The position numbers and the translations under genes are program-made. A stretch of DNA of 54,971 bases, taken from positions 1 through 54,971 of the forward strand of contig JAFMIA010000004.1 of NCBI GenBank assembly GCA_017854255.1, in the 5' to 3' direction. The notes beneath the pieces are model-generated. The model was not told the DNA's origin. It made no database searches and was given only the letters and a program-made list of their open reading frames with translations. Of the stretch, positions 7,621 through 16,365 are shown piece by piece; within the stretch, counting starts at the first letter, position 1; each line of letters starts with the position of its first letter. This stretch comes from Pseudomonadales bacterium. GTDB lineage: Bacteria > Pseudomonadota > Gammaproteobacteria > Pseudomonadales > Azotimanducaceae.

Positions 7621-9087
7621 ATGAATCCCCTTACTCCTGTTTTAGTTGGCGTTAGTCAAATCCTTGAGCGCGGCTTTGATCCTGATGCGGTGAGAGAGCC
7701 CATTGATTTGATGCTCACGGCGGCGAAAGCGGCTGCGGTTGACAGTCAGTCCTCCGATATCATATCGGCCATCGATAGTGTTCGAGTGGTCCGGGGCATT
7801 TGGCGTTATAAGCAGCCCGCGGGGTATCTTGCCCAGGCCTTAGGTCTTGATAAGCCAGAACTGGTTGGTACGCCCTTTGGTGGTAACTCGGTGCAGGCCT
7901 TGGTGAGTCAAACGGCACTGGATATTTTGGCCGGCGAGATCGAGGTGGCCCTGGTCGTGGGCGCCGAGGTTGGCAACACCCAAGCCAAGCTTGCCAAGCT
8001 GGGTCAGACGATGACCTATCGCGAGACGGAAGGCCCCTACGACAAAATGCTCGGTGAAGAAGTGCCGATGTCCTGTGAGGCGGAGAAGGCGCGCGGTGTC
8101 GCGCAGCCGATACAGATGTACCCAATGTTTGAAAATGCCATTCGCCATGCTCGTGGGGAGTCCATTGCAGACCATCGCGATCGAATTGCCAAATTATGGA
8201 GTGGCTTCAGTGCGGTTGCGGCTCAGAACCCCACCGCTTGGATTCAAAAAGAGGTCTCCCCGGAGGAGATCAAAACCGCGTCCGCCAGCAATCGTATGGT
8301 GAGCTTCCCGTATCCAAAACTGATGAACTCGAACAGCGCAGTGGATATGGGTGCGGCGTTACTGATGACCAGCGTTGAAAAAGCGCGGGCGCTGGGTATT
8401 CCAGAAAGCCAGTGGGTTTACCCCTGGTCGGGTGCAAATGCCCATGATACCTATGCGGTTTCGAATCGCGCGAATCTGCATTCGTCGCCAGCGATCCGGC
8501 ACGCCGGCAACAAAGCCCTTTTGCTCGCAGGGGTGACGGTTGCGCAACTGGACCGCGTTGATGTTTACAGCTGCTTTCCATCAGCCGTGCAGGTCGCTGT
8601 CGCCGAGTTGGGGCTGGATGACACCAAACCGCTGACGATTACGGGTGGTTTGACCTTCGGTGGTGGGCCTTTAAATAATTACGTCATGCACAGTATTGCG
8701 AAGATGGTTGAGCTCAGCCGGTTGCATCCGAGCGAAATCGGTCTGATTACCGCCAATGGTGGTTACCTTACCAAGCATGCCTTTGGGGTCTATAGCGCAA
8801 CTGCGCCAGCGCAAGATTTTCAGTTTGCAGATGTGCAGGACGCGGTGGATGCCGAGCCCACCCGAACGGTCCTCGATGACTATGATGGTCCTGCAACGGT
8901 TGAGTCCTACACCGTGATGTATGGCCCTGAAGGGCCAAAGGCGGGGCACCTCGTGTGCTTAACGCCAGCAGGTGAACGGGTTTGGGCGAACGTCGAAGAT
9001 CCAGCAGAATGGGTCGCCATGACCGAATCCGAAACCTGCGGTCGGGCGGTGATGGTGGATGGCTCGGGCGCGGCGAGGTTTGTCTGA
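7621..9087 (+). CDS. thiolase-like acetyl-CoA acetyltransferase family protein
   Basis: 488 residues from the ATG at 7621; a GTG nine bases upstream is in frame. The protein has a thiolase fold over residues 1-390 plus an extra ~80-residue C-terminal domain (ATVESYTVMYG ... GERVWANVED). This matches the long acetyl-CoA acetyltransferase subgroup of about 490 residues. At the position of the acyl-accepting Cys the sequence is GGNSVQALV, with Asn-Ser in place of Cys. Later motifs are VDVYSCFPSAVQ, GGLTFGGGPLNNY and NGGYLTKHAFGVY. It probably acts on CoA thioesters in lipid or sterol side-chain breakdown, but its chemistry is open. One base separates it from the YdjC gene, so they form an operon. 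Confidence 0.85.
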   Translation: MNPLTPVLVGVSQILERGFDPDAVREPIDLMLTAAKAAAVDSQSSDIISAIDSVRVVRGIWRYKQPAGYLAQALGLDKPELVGTPFGGNSVQALVSQTALDILAGEIEVALVVGAEVGNTQAKLAKLGQTMTYRETEGPYDKMLGEEVPMSCEAEKARGVAQPIQMYPMFENAIRHARGESIADHRDRIAKLWSGFSAVAAQNPTAWIQKEVSPEEIKTASASNRMVSFPYPKLMNSNSAVDMGAALLMTSVEKARALGIPESQWVYPWSGANAHDTYAVSNRANLHSSPAIRHAGNKALLLAGVTVAQLDRVDVYSCFPSAVQVAVAELGLDDTKPLTITGGLTFGGGPLNNYVMHSIAKMVELSRLHPSEIGLITANGGYLTKHAFGVYSATAPAQDFQFADVQDAVDAEPTRTVLDDYDGPATVESYTVMYGPEGPKAGHLVCLTPAGERVWANVEDPAEWVAMTESETCGRAVMVDGSGAARFV

Positions 9088-9088
9088 G

Positions 9089-9970
9089 ATGAACCCTTTT
9101 CTTGCGCGCATGGGATATGGTCCGGATGACCGCGTCTTAATTCTGCATATCGATGATATGGGCTTTTGTCACGCGGCGAATGCAGCAAGCCTTGCGTGCC
9201 TAACAGAAGGGTCCGCGACCTGCGCATCGATTTTGGTGAACGGGCCTTGGTTTCAAGAGGCTGTTCAGATGGCCAAAGCGAACCCGCAGCTGGATTTGGG
9301 CGTGCATTTAACGCTCACGGCAGAGTATCCAACCTACCGCTGGCCTGCGCTCAGTAGTCGGGATCCAGAAACCGGCTTGCTTGATGCCGACGGCTACTTA
9401 TGGGCGACCCGAGAAGATGCGGTGCGCAAGGTATCTGTTGCCGCCGCAGAAGGCGAGATGCGGGCCCAAATCGATGGCGCGTTGGCGGCTGGAATCGACG
9501 TGACGCACATTGATACCCATATGGGGTCTGTGGTGCATCCAAAGTTTTTAGGCAGTTATCTGCGGCTTGCTCACGAATACGGTGTGCCTGCCTTTTTGCC
9601 GAGAATTACCCGGGATCGACTCCAAGCGTTGGGCGAGGGGGATATGGCGGATGAGTTCCTGCAGGTTTTGGCGATGATTGATACGGATCAAGTGCCCACC
9701 CTTGATGACATCATCATCGAAACGCTCGTACCAAAGACTTCAAAGCATGATTTTTATCGCGATCTGATTAAAGGCGTGCAACCGGGGCTCACCCACCTAC
9801 TGTTTCATCCGGCGGTTGCGGGCGCGGAACTCGAAGCCATAGCCGATACCCATGCCTCTCGTCATGCCGACTATGAGGCTTTCTTGGATCGATCTTTACG
9901 CGATTTTGCCGAAAGTTTGGGCATTCATTTGGTGGGTTATCGGGACCTTAAAGCCCATTTGATCGCTTGA
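9089..9970 (+). CDS. YdjC/ChbG-family carbohydrate deacetylase
   Basis: 293 residues from the ATG at 9089, one base after the thiolase stop. The metal-site motifs of the family are present: HIDDMGFCHAAN near the N-terminus, GVHLTLTAEYP around 75-85, HIDTHMGSVVHPKFL around 140-155 and LLFHPAV near 245. ChbG-type proteins remove acetyl groups from N-acetylated sugars such as diacetylchitobiose. The coupling to a thiolase-like gene is unexpected for a chitobiose enzyme and suggests another substrate, which is inference. No signal peptide, so it is cytoplasmic. Confidence 0.88.
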   Translation: MNPFLARMGYGPDDRVLILHIDDMGFCHAANAASLACLTEGSATCASILVNGPWFQEAVQMAKANPQLDLGVHLTLTAEYPTYRWPALSSRDPETGLLDADGYLWATREDAVRKVSVAAAEGEMRAQIDGALAAGIDVTHIDTHMGSVVHPKFLGSYLRLAHEYGVPAFLPRITRDRLQALGEGDMADEFLQVLAMIDTDQVPTLDDIIIETLVPKTSKHDFYRDLIKGVQPGLTHLLFHPAVAGAELEAIADTHASRHADYEAFLDRSLRDFAESLGIHLVGYRDLKAHLIA

Positions 9971-9994
9971 TGATCCTGAACAGCGGGCGTGCTG

Positions 9995-10681
9995 ATGCGC
10001 AACCCTGATGAAGTGGACGCGGCCGCAACGCAGCGATTGAGCTGGTCAGAACGCGCATTGACGCGTGCTGAGATCCTGCACGCCCTGGGCAAGGGGCAAT
10101 CGGGTGATGAACTCGTGAATCCGCATTTCGAGTCGGCTGTGCCCAGTGACGTTAAAGCCCGGGCGGGTCGTTCATCGGTTGCCATTGTGATATTAGATGA
10201 AGCTCAGCCCACAATTGTGCTGACCAAGCGCAGCGCTAAGATCCGCTTTGGCGGACAATTTTGTTTTCCAGGCGGACGAGAAGCGCCGGAAGATGATGGC
10301 TTAAAACAAACCGCGCTGCGGGAAACCTTTGAGGAAATCAATGTGCTGCCCAGCGCGCTGACCTACATCGGCTGCCTGGGAACCTATTTCACTCACGCCG
10401 GCTATCTGATCGAGCCCAATGTTTTCATGGCGGATGCTGACGTATCCTATCGGCCGGATCCTGATGAGGTTGCAGAGATCGTTTTGGTGCCTTTGTCTGC
10501 GTTGCAAAACAAGGCCAACTATCACTTGGTAACGCGAGGGGGTGGACGCGCCAATTTCAATTTTCGGTGGTCGCACATTCAGGTTGGCGGCCCAACCGTG
10601 TCACTGATGATTCATTTGATGCACAGCCTTAGTGGTGTGTTGAATCCTCATGATCGCAATTCGTGGCGCGACAAATTTTAA
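9995..10681 (+). CDS. NudL-like CoA pyrophosphatase (Nudix)
   Basis: 228 residues from the ATG at 9995; a GTG six bases upstream is also possible. The central domain has the CoA-type Nudix box (FPGGREAPEDDG ... ALRETFEEINV) preceded by 'LTKRSAKIRFGGQFCFPGG', matching the NudL/CoAse arrangement. The enzyme would cleave CoA into phosphopantetheine and adenosine 3',5'-bisphosphate. The first ~60 residues, rich in Arg/Glu and Ala, are an N-terminal extension also seen in relatives. Its last 53 bases overlap the convergent MerC-like gene, so both C-termini are encoded by the same DNA. Confidence 0.85.
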   Translation: MRNPDEVDAAATQRLSWSERALTRAEILHALGKGQSGDELVNPHFESAVPSDVKARAGRSSVAIVILDEAQPTIVLTKRSAKIRFGGQFCFPGGREAPEDDGLKQTALRETFEEINVLPSALTYIGCLGTYFTHAGYLIEPNVFMADADVSYRPDPDEVAEIVLVPLSALQNKANYHLVTRGGGRANFNFRWSHIQVGGPTVSLMIHLMHSLSGVLNPHDRNSWRDKF

Positions 10682-11054
10682 AGTTACGCAGGTGCGCCGC
10701 CGCTAAAATAAGACCGGCAACAATGGTCACGCCGCGCTCGGCGGTGGGGGTTAAAACGCTGTGCCCAACCAGACCGGCAAACAGTAACAGGCTGAGTCCG
10801 GTGCCGCCCAGCAGTAGGATGAGCAGGTCTTTGTGCTGGCGACAACCAATGCCAAGCGCAATCAGACTCACTGGCAGAATGAACCACAATAGAACCAGGT
10901 GAAAGGTTTGCTCATCTAAAAGCCCGGTTTGGGTGATGGGCGCGATTGTCAGCAGTACTGGCAGCGCCAAACAATGCAATAGGCAGGTTGCCGAAAGGAA
11001 GACACCAATTCGGTCAAGGTAGGGCATTGCAGCGCTGAAGGATCGTTGTTTCAT
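10629..11054 (-). CDS. MerC-domain membrane protein
   Basis: 141 residues with four predicted membrane helices. Helix 1 carries the CLLHC pair (ATCLLHCLALPVLL) that defines MerC-type proteins, which in mercury operons bind and import Hg(II). No merR, merA or merP lies nearby, so a broader metal or redox role is likely. The C-terminus is His/Cys-rich (NCDHEDSTHH), a possible metal-binding tail, and is encoded opposite the end of the NudL-like gene. The upstream region (11055-11337) contains a C-rich 7-bp repeat array. Confidence 0.82.
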   Translation of the reverse strand: MKQRSFSAAMPYLDRIGVFLSATCLLHCLALPVLLTIAPITQTGLLDEQTFHLVLLWFILPVSLIALGIGCRQHKDLLILLLGGTGLSLLLFAGLVGHSVLTPTAERGVTIVAGLILAAAHLRNFKICRATNCDHEDSTHH

Positions 11055-11251
11055 AAGCGCGCTGTTATACCATAAAAAGTCAGAACCTCAACCTTCTCGC
11101 CCAAAATTATTGCCGGCAAAGTCATAGTCATTGATCGAAGCCACCGCTACTTTCTGTTTTTACGGAGTTAACACCAAGAAGTGGTTTTGCCGCGCTGCCT
11201 GCCGCGGCGACGGTTGTCGTGGCCTCGGGCGCAAAGTGGTCCATCTCGACG

Positions 11252-11286
11252 CCCCACACCCCACACCCCACACCCCACACCCCACA
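11252..11286. repeat. five 7-bp CCCCACA repeats
   Basis: Five perfect tandem CCCCACA units lie in the 283-bp gap upstream of the leftward MerC-like gene and downstream of the leftward molybdopterin oxidoreductase. The other strand is TGTGGGG, G-rich and prone to slippage or quadruplex-like folding. They lie about 200 bp upstream of the merC-like start, so they are probably outside its core promoter. Nothing else was recognised in the gap. Confidence 0.8.
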
Positions 11287-11337
11287 CCTTGACGGTTGGG
11301 GACATTATTTACGGCCCAGATCTGCAATGGCTGCGAT

Positions 11338-13479
11338 CTACTGAGTGTCTCTTCGCGCACTGTCAGCGGCTAAGGGTTTTGCCGGTTGTAAGTCGACAGC
11401 AATGCCGGTCATAAACGATTGATTGCTGAAAGGCTCGAAGCTACCGGGCCCAGAGGGGAGTAGCACGTTGGCGTTGGTCCCGGCGTGTTTTGCCGCAGTT
11501 TTCATGCGCTGGCCTTGGTTCCCCCAGCCATGGGTCATGGCAACAACGCCCGGCCGAAGCGTCTCATCAAACGCGATGCGGGTGGTGAGGGCGCCAAATT
11601 CGTTGAACAATTTGACCGTGCTGCCATCTTGGAGCTGACGAGACTGTGCATCACTCGGATGAATGTACAAGGGGTTATCCAAATGCTTGGGTCGTTTTAA
11701 TTGTTCGACGTTATGGAACCAACTGTTGAGCATGTAGTTCGTTCGGCGGCTAATGAGCTTGAGTTGACCGGTGGCCTCCGCGCTTAAGCTTTTGAATATA
11801 GCCTCGCATCGATCGCGCGCCGCCGCCATGGTTTCGGGGCAACAATCCACCAGGCCCGTATCGGTTTGAATCACGGACTCAAATAAGCTTTCTGGCGCGG
11901 TGGTCTCTAGTACTTTGACGGGCATTAAAGCGGCCGATAACGCGCTGATACTGGTGTCTGAGGCGCCCAGCATATGATCCAAGCGGGCAAAGGGATCCGG
12001 TAACTCGGTATCGTTTTCCGGCTCATTGAGATAAGCCTGCTCTAGGCGCGCCATGATTTCCCATTCTGGCTTGCGCTCAAAGCCCGGCGCAACGAGGGCC
12101 TCAGTAAACTGTACAAAGGGTTTGTGCTGCAGGCCGAGTCCAGCCAGGTTAATGTCCGCCCGCTCAAACATATCGGTCGCAGGGAGCGTGATGTTTGCAA
12201 AATCGCTGGTCGCACTTGGGTAGATGTCAATGACCACCAGAAACTCGAGTTGCTCAAGCGCCGCTTGCATGCGCGCACTATTGCCGATGGATAACAGCGG
12301 ATTACCCGAAATGACGATCAGGCCCCGGATGGGATCGGGATCATCCAAGATCATGTCTGCCATCAGATTCCCCGGTAAGGATCCGCGCACCGTTCGGAGC
12401 TTGCCGAAGCTAGAGTCTTGGTAACGCGGTGGTTGCCCGCGGGTCGCGCCGGCTTTGGCGGCCGGGTAAAACCCATTGGCATAGCGATTACCGCCGGCTC
12501 GACCAAGATTTCCCGTGACCAAACTCAACATATAGATCAGCCAATAGGCGACTGCGCCTTGCCGGCCCATATTGACCCCCGTCGACATATAGATGGAGGC
12601 TTTATCGGCCGCCGCGAAATCGGATGCCAGGGTTCGAATCTCACCCGCGGTCAAGCCAACCACCGAGGCCACGCGTTCGGCGGGGTATTGGGCAACGAAG
12701 GCCTCGAGCGCGCCTAAGTTTTCGCCATGGGCGCGAGTCGCGGCCTGATCAATTAAGCCTTCCTGAAAGCAGTGGGCGAGCATGGCGCTCAGCAAATAGA
12801 CATCTGAGTCCGGTTTGACCTGTCGTAATTCGCCTAACCCGGTGACCGATTCGTTCTGTCTGGGGTCTACAAAGATGAGCCGAGCCCCGCGCTTTTTTGC
12901 GGCCCGGAGTTCGGCGACGGGATCCGCGATGGAGACAAAACTCATATGCGAGACGCGTGGGTTCGCGCCCAATATGAGCATTAAGTCGGTCTGCTGAATA
13001 TCCGGAACAGGATGGATGGTGCTGGAGCCAAAGACGGCTTCTGAGGCGGCAAACTTGTTCGCGCAGTCCTGGGTGCCGGAGCTGAAGTTTCGTCGGCTGC
13101 CGATCGCGCTGACAAAGGAACTGATCGCAGGGCCCGCCGTTGAGTTAAAGGCCAATGGATTGCCTGAGTAGATCCCAAGGGCGTTGTTGCCATAGCGCGC
13201 CTGCAGGCCGCGTAGTTGCTCACCGACGGTGGCCGCTGCCGCCTCCCAGGAAATCCGTTCGAAGGTGTCCCCATTCTTCCGTAATGGCCAGCGCAGACGG
13301 TCGGGGTCTTTATGAATGTCCAGAACGGCCAATCCTTTGTGGCAGGCAAAACCCTTGGTGACGGGGTGTTCCTTGTCGGGCAGGATCGATTTTATTTCGC
13401 CGTGCTCAAGGGTTGCGATGAGTCCGCAGCTGGGTTCGCAAACTCGGCAAAAGGTTCTTTTTGTTTCGGGCTGATCCAT
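11338..13479 (-). CDS. molybdopterin oxidoreductase, FdhF/Nar-like
   Basis: 713 residues. The N-terminus holds a 4Fe-4S motif (CRVCEPSCG, with the fourth Cys in GFACHKG about residue 47). The molybdopterin-guanine-dinucleotide fold follows, with 'LGIYSGNPLAFNS', 'LMLILGANPRVSHMSF' and 'STGVNMGRQGAVAYWL'. The C-terminal ~120 residues carry the MGD-binding beta-barrel (NPLYIHPSDAQSRQLQDGS). There is no Tat signal, so the enzyme is cytoplasmic. No partner iron-sulphur or membrane subunit is adjacent, so the electron acceptor is unknown. It is divergent from the SDR gene. Its substrate cannot be told from sequence. Confidence 0.9.
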   Translation of the reverse strand: MDQPETKRTFCRVCEPSCGLIATLEHGEIKSILPDKEHPVTKGFACHKGLAVLDIHKDPDRLRWPLRKNGDTFERISWEAAAATVGEQLRGLQARYGNNALGIYSGNPLAFNSTAGPAISSFVSAIGSRRNFSSGTQDCANKFAASEAVFGSSTIHPVPDIQQTDLMLILGANPRVSHMSFVSIADPVAELRAAKKRGARLIFVDPRQNESVTGLGELRQVKPDSDVYLLSAMLAHCFQEGLIDQAATRAHGENLGALEAFVAQYPAERVASVVGLTAGEIRTLASDFAAADKASIYMSTGVNMGRQGAVAYWLIYMLSLVTGNLGRAGGNRYANGFYPAAKAGATRGQPPRYQDSSFGKLRTVRGSLPGNLMADMILDDPDPIRGLIVISGNPLLSIGNSARMQAALEQLEFLVVIDIYPSATSDFANITLPATDMFERADINLAGLGLQHKPFVQFTEALVAPGFERKPEWEIMARLEQAYLNEPENDTELPDPFARLDHMLGASDTSISALSAALMPVKVLETTAPESLFESVIQTDTGLVDCCPETMAAARDRCEAIFKSLSAEATGQLKLISRRTNYMLNSWFHNVEQLKRPKHLDNPLYIHPSDAQSRQLQDGSTVKLFNEFGALTTRIAFDETLRPGVVAMTHGWGNQGQRMKTAAKHAGTNANVLLPSGPGSFEPFSNQSFMTGIAVDLQPAKPLAADSARRDTQ

Positions 13480-13557
13480 TGATGCGCTCGTCTCTTAGGT
13501 TGGCATCCTTTAGTAAAGCCTTTAGCATCTAGCAATTCAAGGCTTAAGGAATTCTCA

Positions 13558-14262
13558 ATGTTTGAAGATCAAGTGGTGGTGGTAACCGGTGGCGCGGGGG
13601 TGTTGGGTCAAGCCGTGGTGCAACATTTCTTAGCACGTGGGGCTGTGGTGGTCTCGGTGGACTACAATCAAGCCTTGCTGGATGCCGCGTTTCCAAACCC
13701 TGGGCCGCACTGTCACCTGGCAGTTTGTGATTTGACAAGCCGCGACGATTGCGCGGCCTTATCCGAAGAATTACTTCAAACCCATGGTGCGGTGGATGTG
13801 TTGTGTAATATTGCGGGCGGCTTTCAAATGGGCGAGACCGTGTTTGAAACGCTTGATGAGACCTGGGATTTCTTATTTAACCTTAATACGAAGTCGATTA
13901 TTTATATGACGCAAAAGATCGTGCCAGCAATGGTTGCAGCCGGCTGCGGCAAGGTGGTCAATGTGGGCGCCGTTGCGGCGACGCAAGGTCAGGCGCACAT
14001 GGGGGCTTACCTGGCGTCGAAGTCGGCCACCATTCGGCTGACTGAAAGTCTTGCCGAAGAAGTCAAACAAGCGGGTGTGAATGTCAATTGTGTGCTGCCA
14101 GCGGTCATCGACACCCCAAGAAACAGATCGGATATGCCCGACGCGGACTTCGGTCAGTGGGTCGCGCCCGAGCACCTGGCCGCGGTCATTGGCTTTTTGG
14201 CCAGCGCTGAGGCGATCGCCGTGCACGGTGCGGCAGTCCCGGTTCGAGGGCTCGGCGGATGA
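13558..14262 (+). CDS. short-chain dehydrogenase/reductase
   Basis: 234 residues with a classical SDR fold. The NAD(P) motif TGGAGVLG is at residues 10-17, NIAGG is in the middle, and the catalytic Tyr and Lys are in AYLASK (Y151, K155). An AAGGA SD lies 8 bases before the ATG. The gene overlaps the next (Nudix) gene by four bases (ATGA), so the two are translationally coupled. Substrate unknown; members include 3-oxoacyl-ACP reductases and many alcohol dehydrogenases. Confidence 0.9.
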   Translation: MFEDQVVVVTGGAGVLGQAVVQHFLARGAVVVSVDYNQALLDAAFPNPGPHCHLAVCDLTSRDDCAALSEELLQTHGAVDVLCNIAGGFQMGETVFETLDETWDFLFNLNTKSIIYMTQKIVPAMVAAGCGKVVNVGAVAATQGQAHMGAYLASKSATIRLTESLAEEVKQAGVNVNCVLPAVIDTPRNRSDMPDADFGQWVAPEHLAAVIGFLASAEAIAVHGAAVPVRGLGG

Positions 14263-14810
14263 GCGCGCCAATACAACCCTGGACGCGCGTTGCGACAAAA
14301 GTGCTCAACGATTTGCGAATCATGAAGGTTCAGGAGGTCACTGCGATTTCGCCTAAAACGGGCAATGCCCATGGGTTTTTCGTGTTGGATACGGTGGACT
14401 GGGTGAATGTCCTACCGATCACGGCGGATCAAGAGGTGGTTTTTGTCCGTCAGTATCGTCACGGAAGCGACGCCATATCGCTTGAGATTCCAGGCGGCAT
14501 GGTTGACCCCGGTGAAGCGCCGATCGTTTCAGCGGCCCGAGAATGCCTCGAGGAATCCGGTTTCCGGGCCAGTCATTTAACGTCTTTGGGGGTGCTGAAT
14601 CCGAATCCAGCGGTATTTAATAATCAATTACACACGTTTGTCGCTGAGAACGTGGTGATTGAAGGGGATATTCAGAATACGGCCACTGAGCAAACCGAGG
14701 TCGTGTTGGTGCCGAGGGCGGAACTCACAAGCTATCTACTGGATGGTCGGATTGATCATGCGCTCGTCGCAGCAACGCTTTGGCGTTACCTGTACCTAAA
14801 CCAAAGCTAA
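14259..14810 (+). CDS. Nudix hydrolase, ADP-ribose pyrophosphatase-like
   Basis: 183 residues. The Nudix box lies around residues 77-99 (GGMVDPGEAPIVSAARECLEE), with upstream strands 'VFVRQYRHGSDAISLEIPGG' typical of NudF/ADP-ribose pyrophosphatases. The expected activity is hydrolysis of ADP-ribose or a related nucleoside diphosphate sugar. It is coupled by a 4-base overlap to the SDR gene, a possible link to NAD turnover (inference). It converges with the next gene, sharing 4 bases at the stops. Confidence 0.88.
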   Translation: MSAPIQPWTRVATKVLNDLRIMKVQEVTAISPKTGNAHGFFVLDTVDWVNVLPITADQEVVFVRQYRHGSDAISLEIPGGMVDPGEAPIVSAARECLEESGFRASHLTSLGVLNPNPAVFNNQLHTFVAENVVIEGDIQNTATEQTEVVLVPRAELTSYLLDGRIDHALVAATLWRYLYLNQS

Positions 14811-15379
14811 GAAAGTCGGCGGGTTGCGATCGGAAAAGCCTGATCAATCAAGGATTGTCGCTGACGAAAGAAATCCGCGGCAGCAGGGTCGGGTTGTCTT
14901 GAAGCCTCCCACGCGGCAAAATTTTTGTACCAGGTAATCAATAGCGCGGTCTCTTGAAGGGCCGGCGTCGATTGCCGAAATAACGCTTTAACCTCAGTAT
15001 CAAAATCACCCTCGAAGGTTTCCCAGGCGCGCTCGGACAAGGCAATCAGCTGATCAACTTGGTTGCCTGGTAGGGTCCAAAAGCGGAAGACATAAAGGCC
15101 GGCTTGATCAAAAGATTGGGTTTGGGTCGGTCGAACGGTGGCGCTGAAGTGATGTGCCTGAACGACTTCAAAGCCTTGCATAAGGGTGTCAGAGGTCAAG
15201 GTCGCTTGCTTTGTTATCAGCAAGCACTCATCGCTGGCCAGCCCGAACAGTCCTGTGAAGATGCCGACTAGGGCGGCCCCCGTCGTGTTTGAATCAAACT
15301 GGGTTCTCAGGGTCTGCAGATCTTTGACGAGGCTGCCCGCGCCAAGATGCTTGAGTTGACTCACGTGGTAGTGGCTCAT
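14807..15379 (-). CDS. NIPSNAP-like hypothetical protein
   Basis: 190 residues, no signal peptide. Two ferredoxin-like halves are suggested: an N-terminal half (residues 10-85) and a C-terminal half containing 'AGLYVFRFWTLPGNQVDQLI' and 'WYKNFAAWEASR'. The latter is the kind of W-x5-W motif seen in NIPSNAP or dimeric alpha-beta-barrel proteins. No catalytic residues can be named. It is 33 bp downstream of the Bax-like gene on the same strand, so possibly co-transcribed. Confidence 0.6.
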   Translation of the reverse strand: MSHYHVSQLKHLGAGSLVKDLQTLRTQFDSNTTGAALVGIFTGLFGLASDECLLITKQATLTSDTLMQGFEVVQAHHFSATVRPTQTQSFDQAGLYVFRFWTLPGNQVDQLIALSERAWETFEGDFDTEVKALFRQSTPALQETALLITWYKNFAAWEASRQPDPAAADFFRQRQSLIDQAFPIATRRLS

Positions 15380-15412
15380 AAGGCACCCTGTCGATACAGG
15401 GCGTGAGCGGGG

Positions 15413-16228
15413 TTATTGACTGGCCACTTCAAAGGAAAGCTGCTCGAGGTCATTGGTAATAATCATCGCTTGAATATCTTTAATGTAATCTGCGCCGCGA
15501 CTCGAGTAAGCCAGCAAGCCCTCGGCCAGCAAAACGCCCCGCAAGGGCGCGCCCAGTTCGCGCGTCGTTTGCCGTAAGTTTCTTAAGCTTTGGTAGGCGC
15601 GGTTGGTGTTGAGGTTGTGCAAATAAGCAACGACACTATCTCGCGTATGCTCGAAACGTTTGACCTCGTGGGAACGGCCTGCATCGCGTTGCCGGGGCTT
15701 GAGCCCACAACCGGCTTGATAGCACCACATCCCAAAATAATTATTCGCCTGGCGAGCAAACCGGGACGTGCCCCAGCCGCTCTCATTCGCCGCTTGCGCC
15801 AAAACCAAGGAGGCTGGCACCACATCAACGCGCTGTAGGACTTGCGCAATGAGCTTGTCGGTCGGACGGTTATGCTGCGCAGTGGGCAGTCGATACCGTT
15901 TGGCCAGGCGCAGAAGATCGGCCTGTTGCGCGCTGGATAAGGCTCGCCCCGTGGCATTGATCGCCTCCATCTGTAAAAGGCGTGCGCGTTCGGCCTCAAT
16001 GGCGGCATTTGCGTCGAGAACAAAGGGCATCAAATAATCGAAAAAAGCGGATTTTTTTGTTTGCACATCTCGAATGGCCGCGAAGTCCGGACGGGCCGTG
16101 TCCAGCTCCGAATGCTTGGCCAAGGTTGCGCCGGCGAGCGTTGTTGCAGGCAGTAATATTAACCAGACGAGCAGAATCATTTGCATGTTTGAATGCCGAT
16201 TTCTTAGTGGACGACCGATCTTATCCAT
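15413..16228 (-). CDS. Bax-like endo-beta-N-acetylglucosaminidase
   Basis: 271 residues with an N-terminal hydrophobic segment (ILLVWLILLPATTLAGA), a signal peptide. The glucosaminidase domain covers about residues 120-260, with 'LVLAQAANESGWGTSRFA' carrying the catalytic Glu, then 'NNYFGMWCYQAGCG'. The family cleaves peptidoglycan glycan strands; E. coli Bax is the closest named relative. The ATG at 16228 has only a weak GAAG upstream; starts further in (MQMILL) would also keep the signal peptide. Upstream DNA is strikingly AT-rich. Confidence 0.88.
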   Translation of the reverse strand: MDKIGRPLRNRHSNMQMILLVWLILLPATTLAGATLAKHSELDTARPDFAAIRDVQTKKSAFFDYLMPFVLDANAAIEAERARLLQMEAINATGRALSSAQQADLLRLAKRYRLPTAQHNRPTDKLIAQVLQRVDVVPASLVLAQAANESGWGTSRFARQANNYFGMWCYQAGCGLKPRQRDAGRSHEVKRFEHTRDSVVAYLHNLNTNRAYQSLRNLRQTTRELGAPLRGVLLAEGLLAYSSRGADYIKDIQAMIITNDLEQLSFEVASQ

Positions 16229-16290
16229 TATTTCTTCATTATCAAGTCATTTTTTTTCATTATTTGGTTGATTTTTGAGGCATTCTGACC
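16229..16290 (-). promoter_or_regulatory. AT-rich upstream region of the Bax-like gene
   Basis: Immediately before the Bax-like start the reverse strand is a run of A/T with three TAATGAA-like repeats and an A8 tract. This contrasts with the surrounding mid-50s GC. AT-rich DNA here is consistent with a promoter UP-type element, but no clear -35/-10 pair was seen. Confidence 0.35.
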
Positions 16291-16365
16291 TGGGTTCAGG
16301 CTGGTAGCATTTACAAATTCGTGTCGAGTCGGTTGAATGGGGTGAGGTTTAGGCAGGGGTTCACG

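Noticed and set aside
8907-9227. Reverse frames across the thiolase/YdjC junction and other antisense frames
   Set aside because: They are shadows of well-supported forward genes with no domain content.
12631-12645. GGTTCGAATC, a T-loop-like tRNA motif
   Set aside because: It lies inside the molybdopterin oxidoreductase reading frame and no acceptor, D or anticodon arms are found around it.
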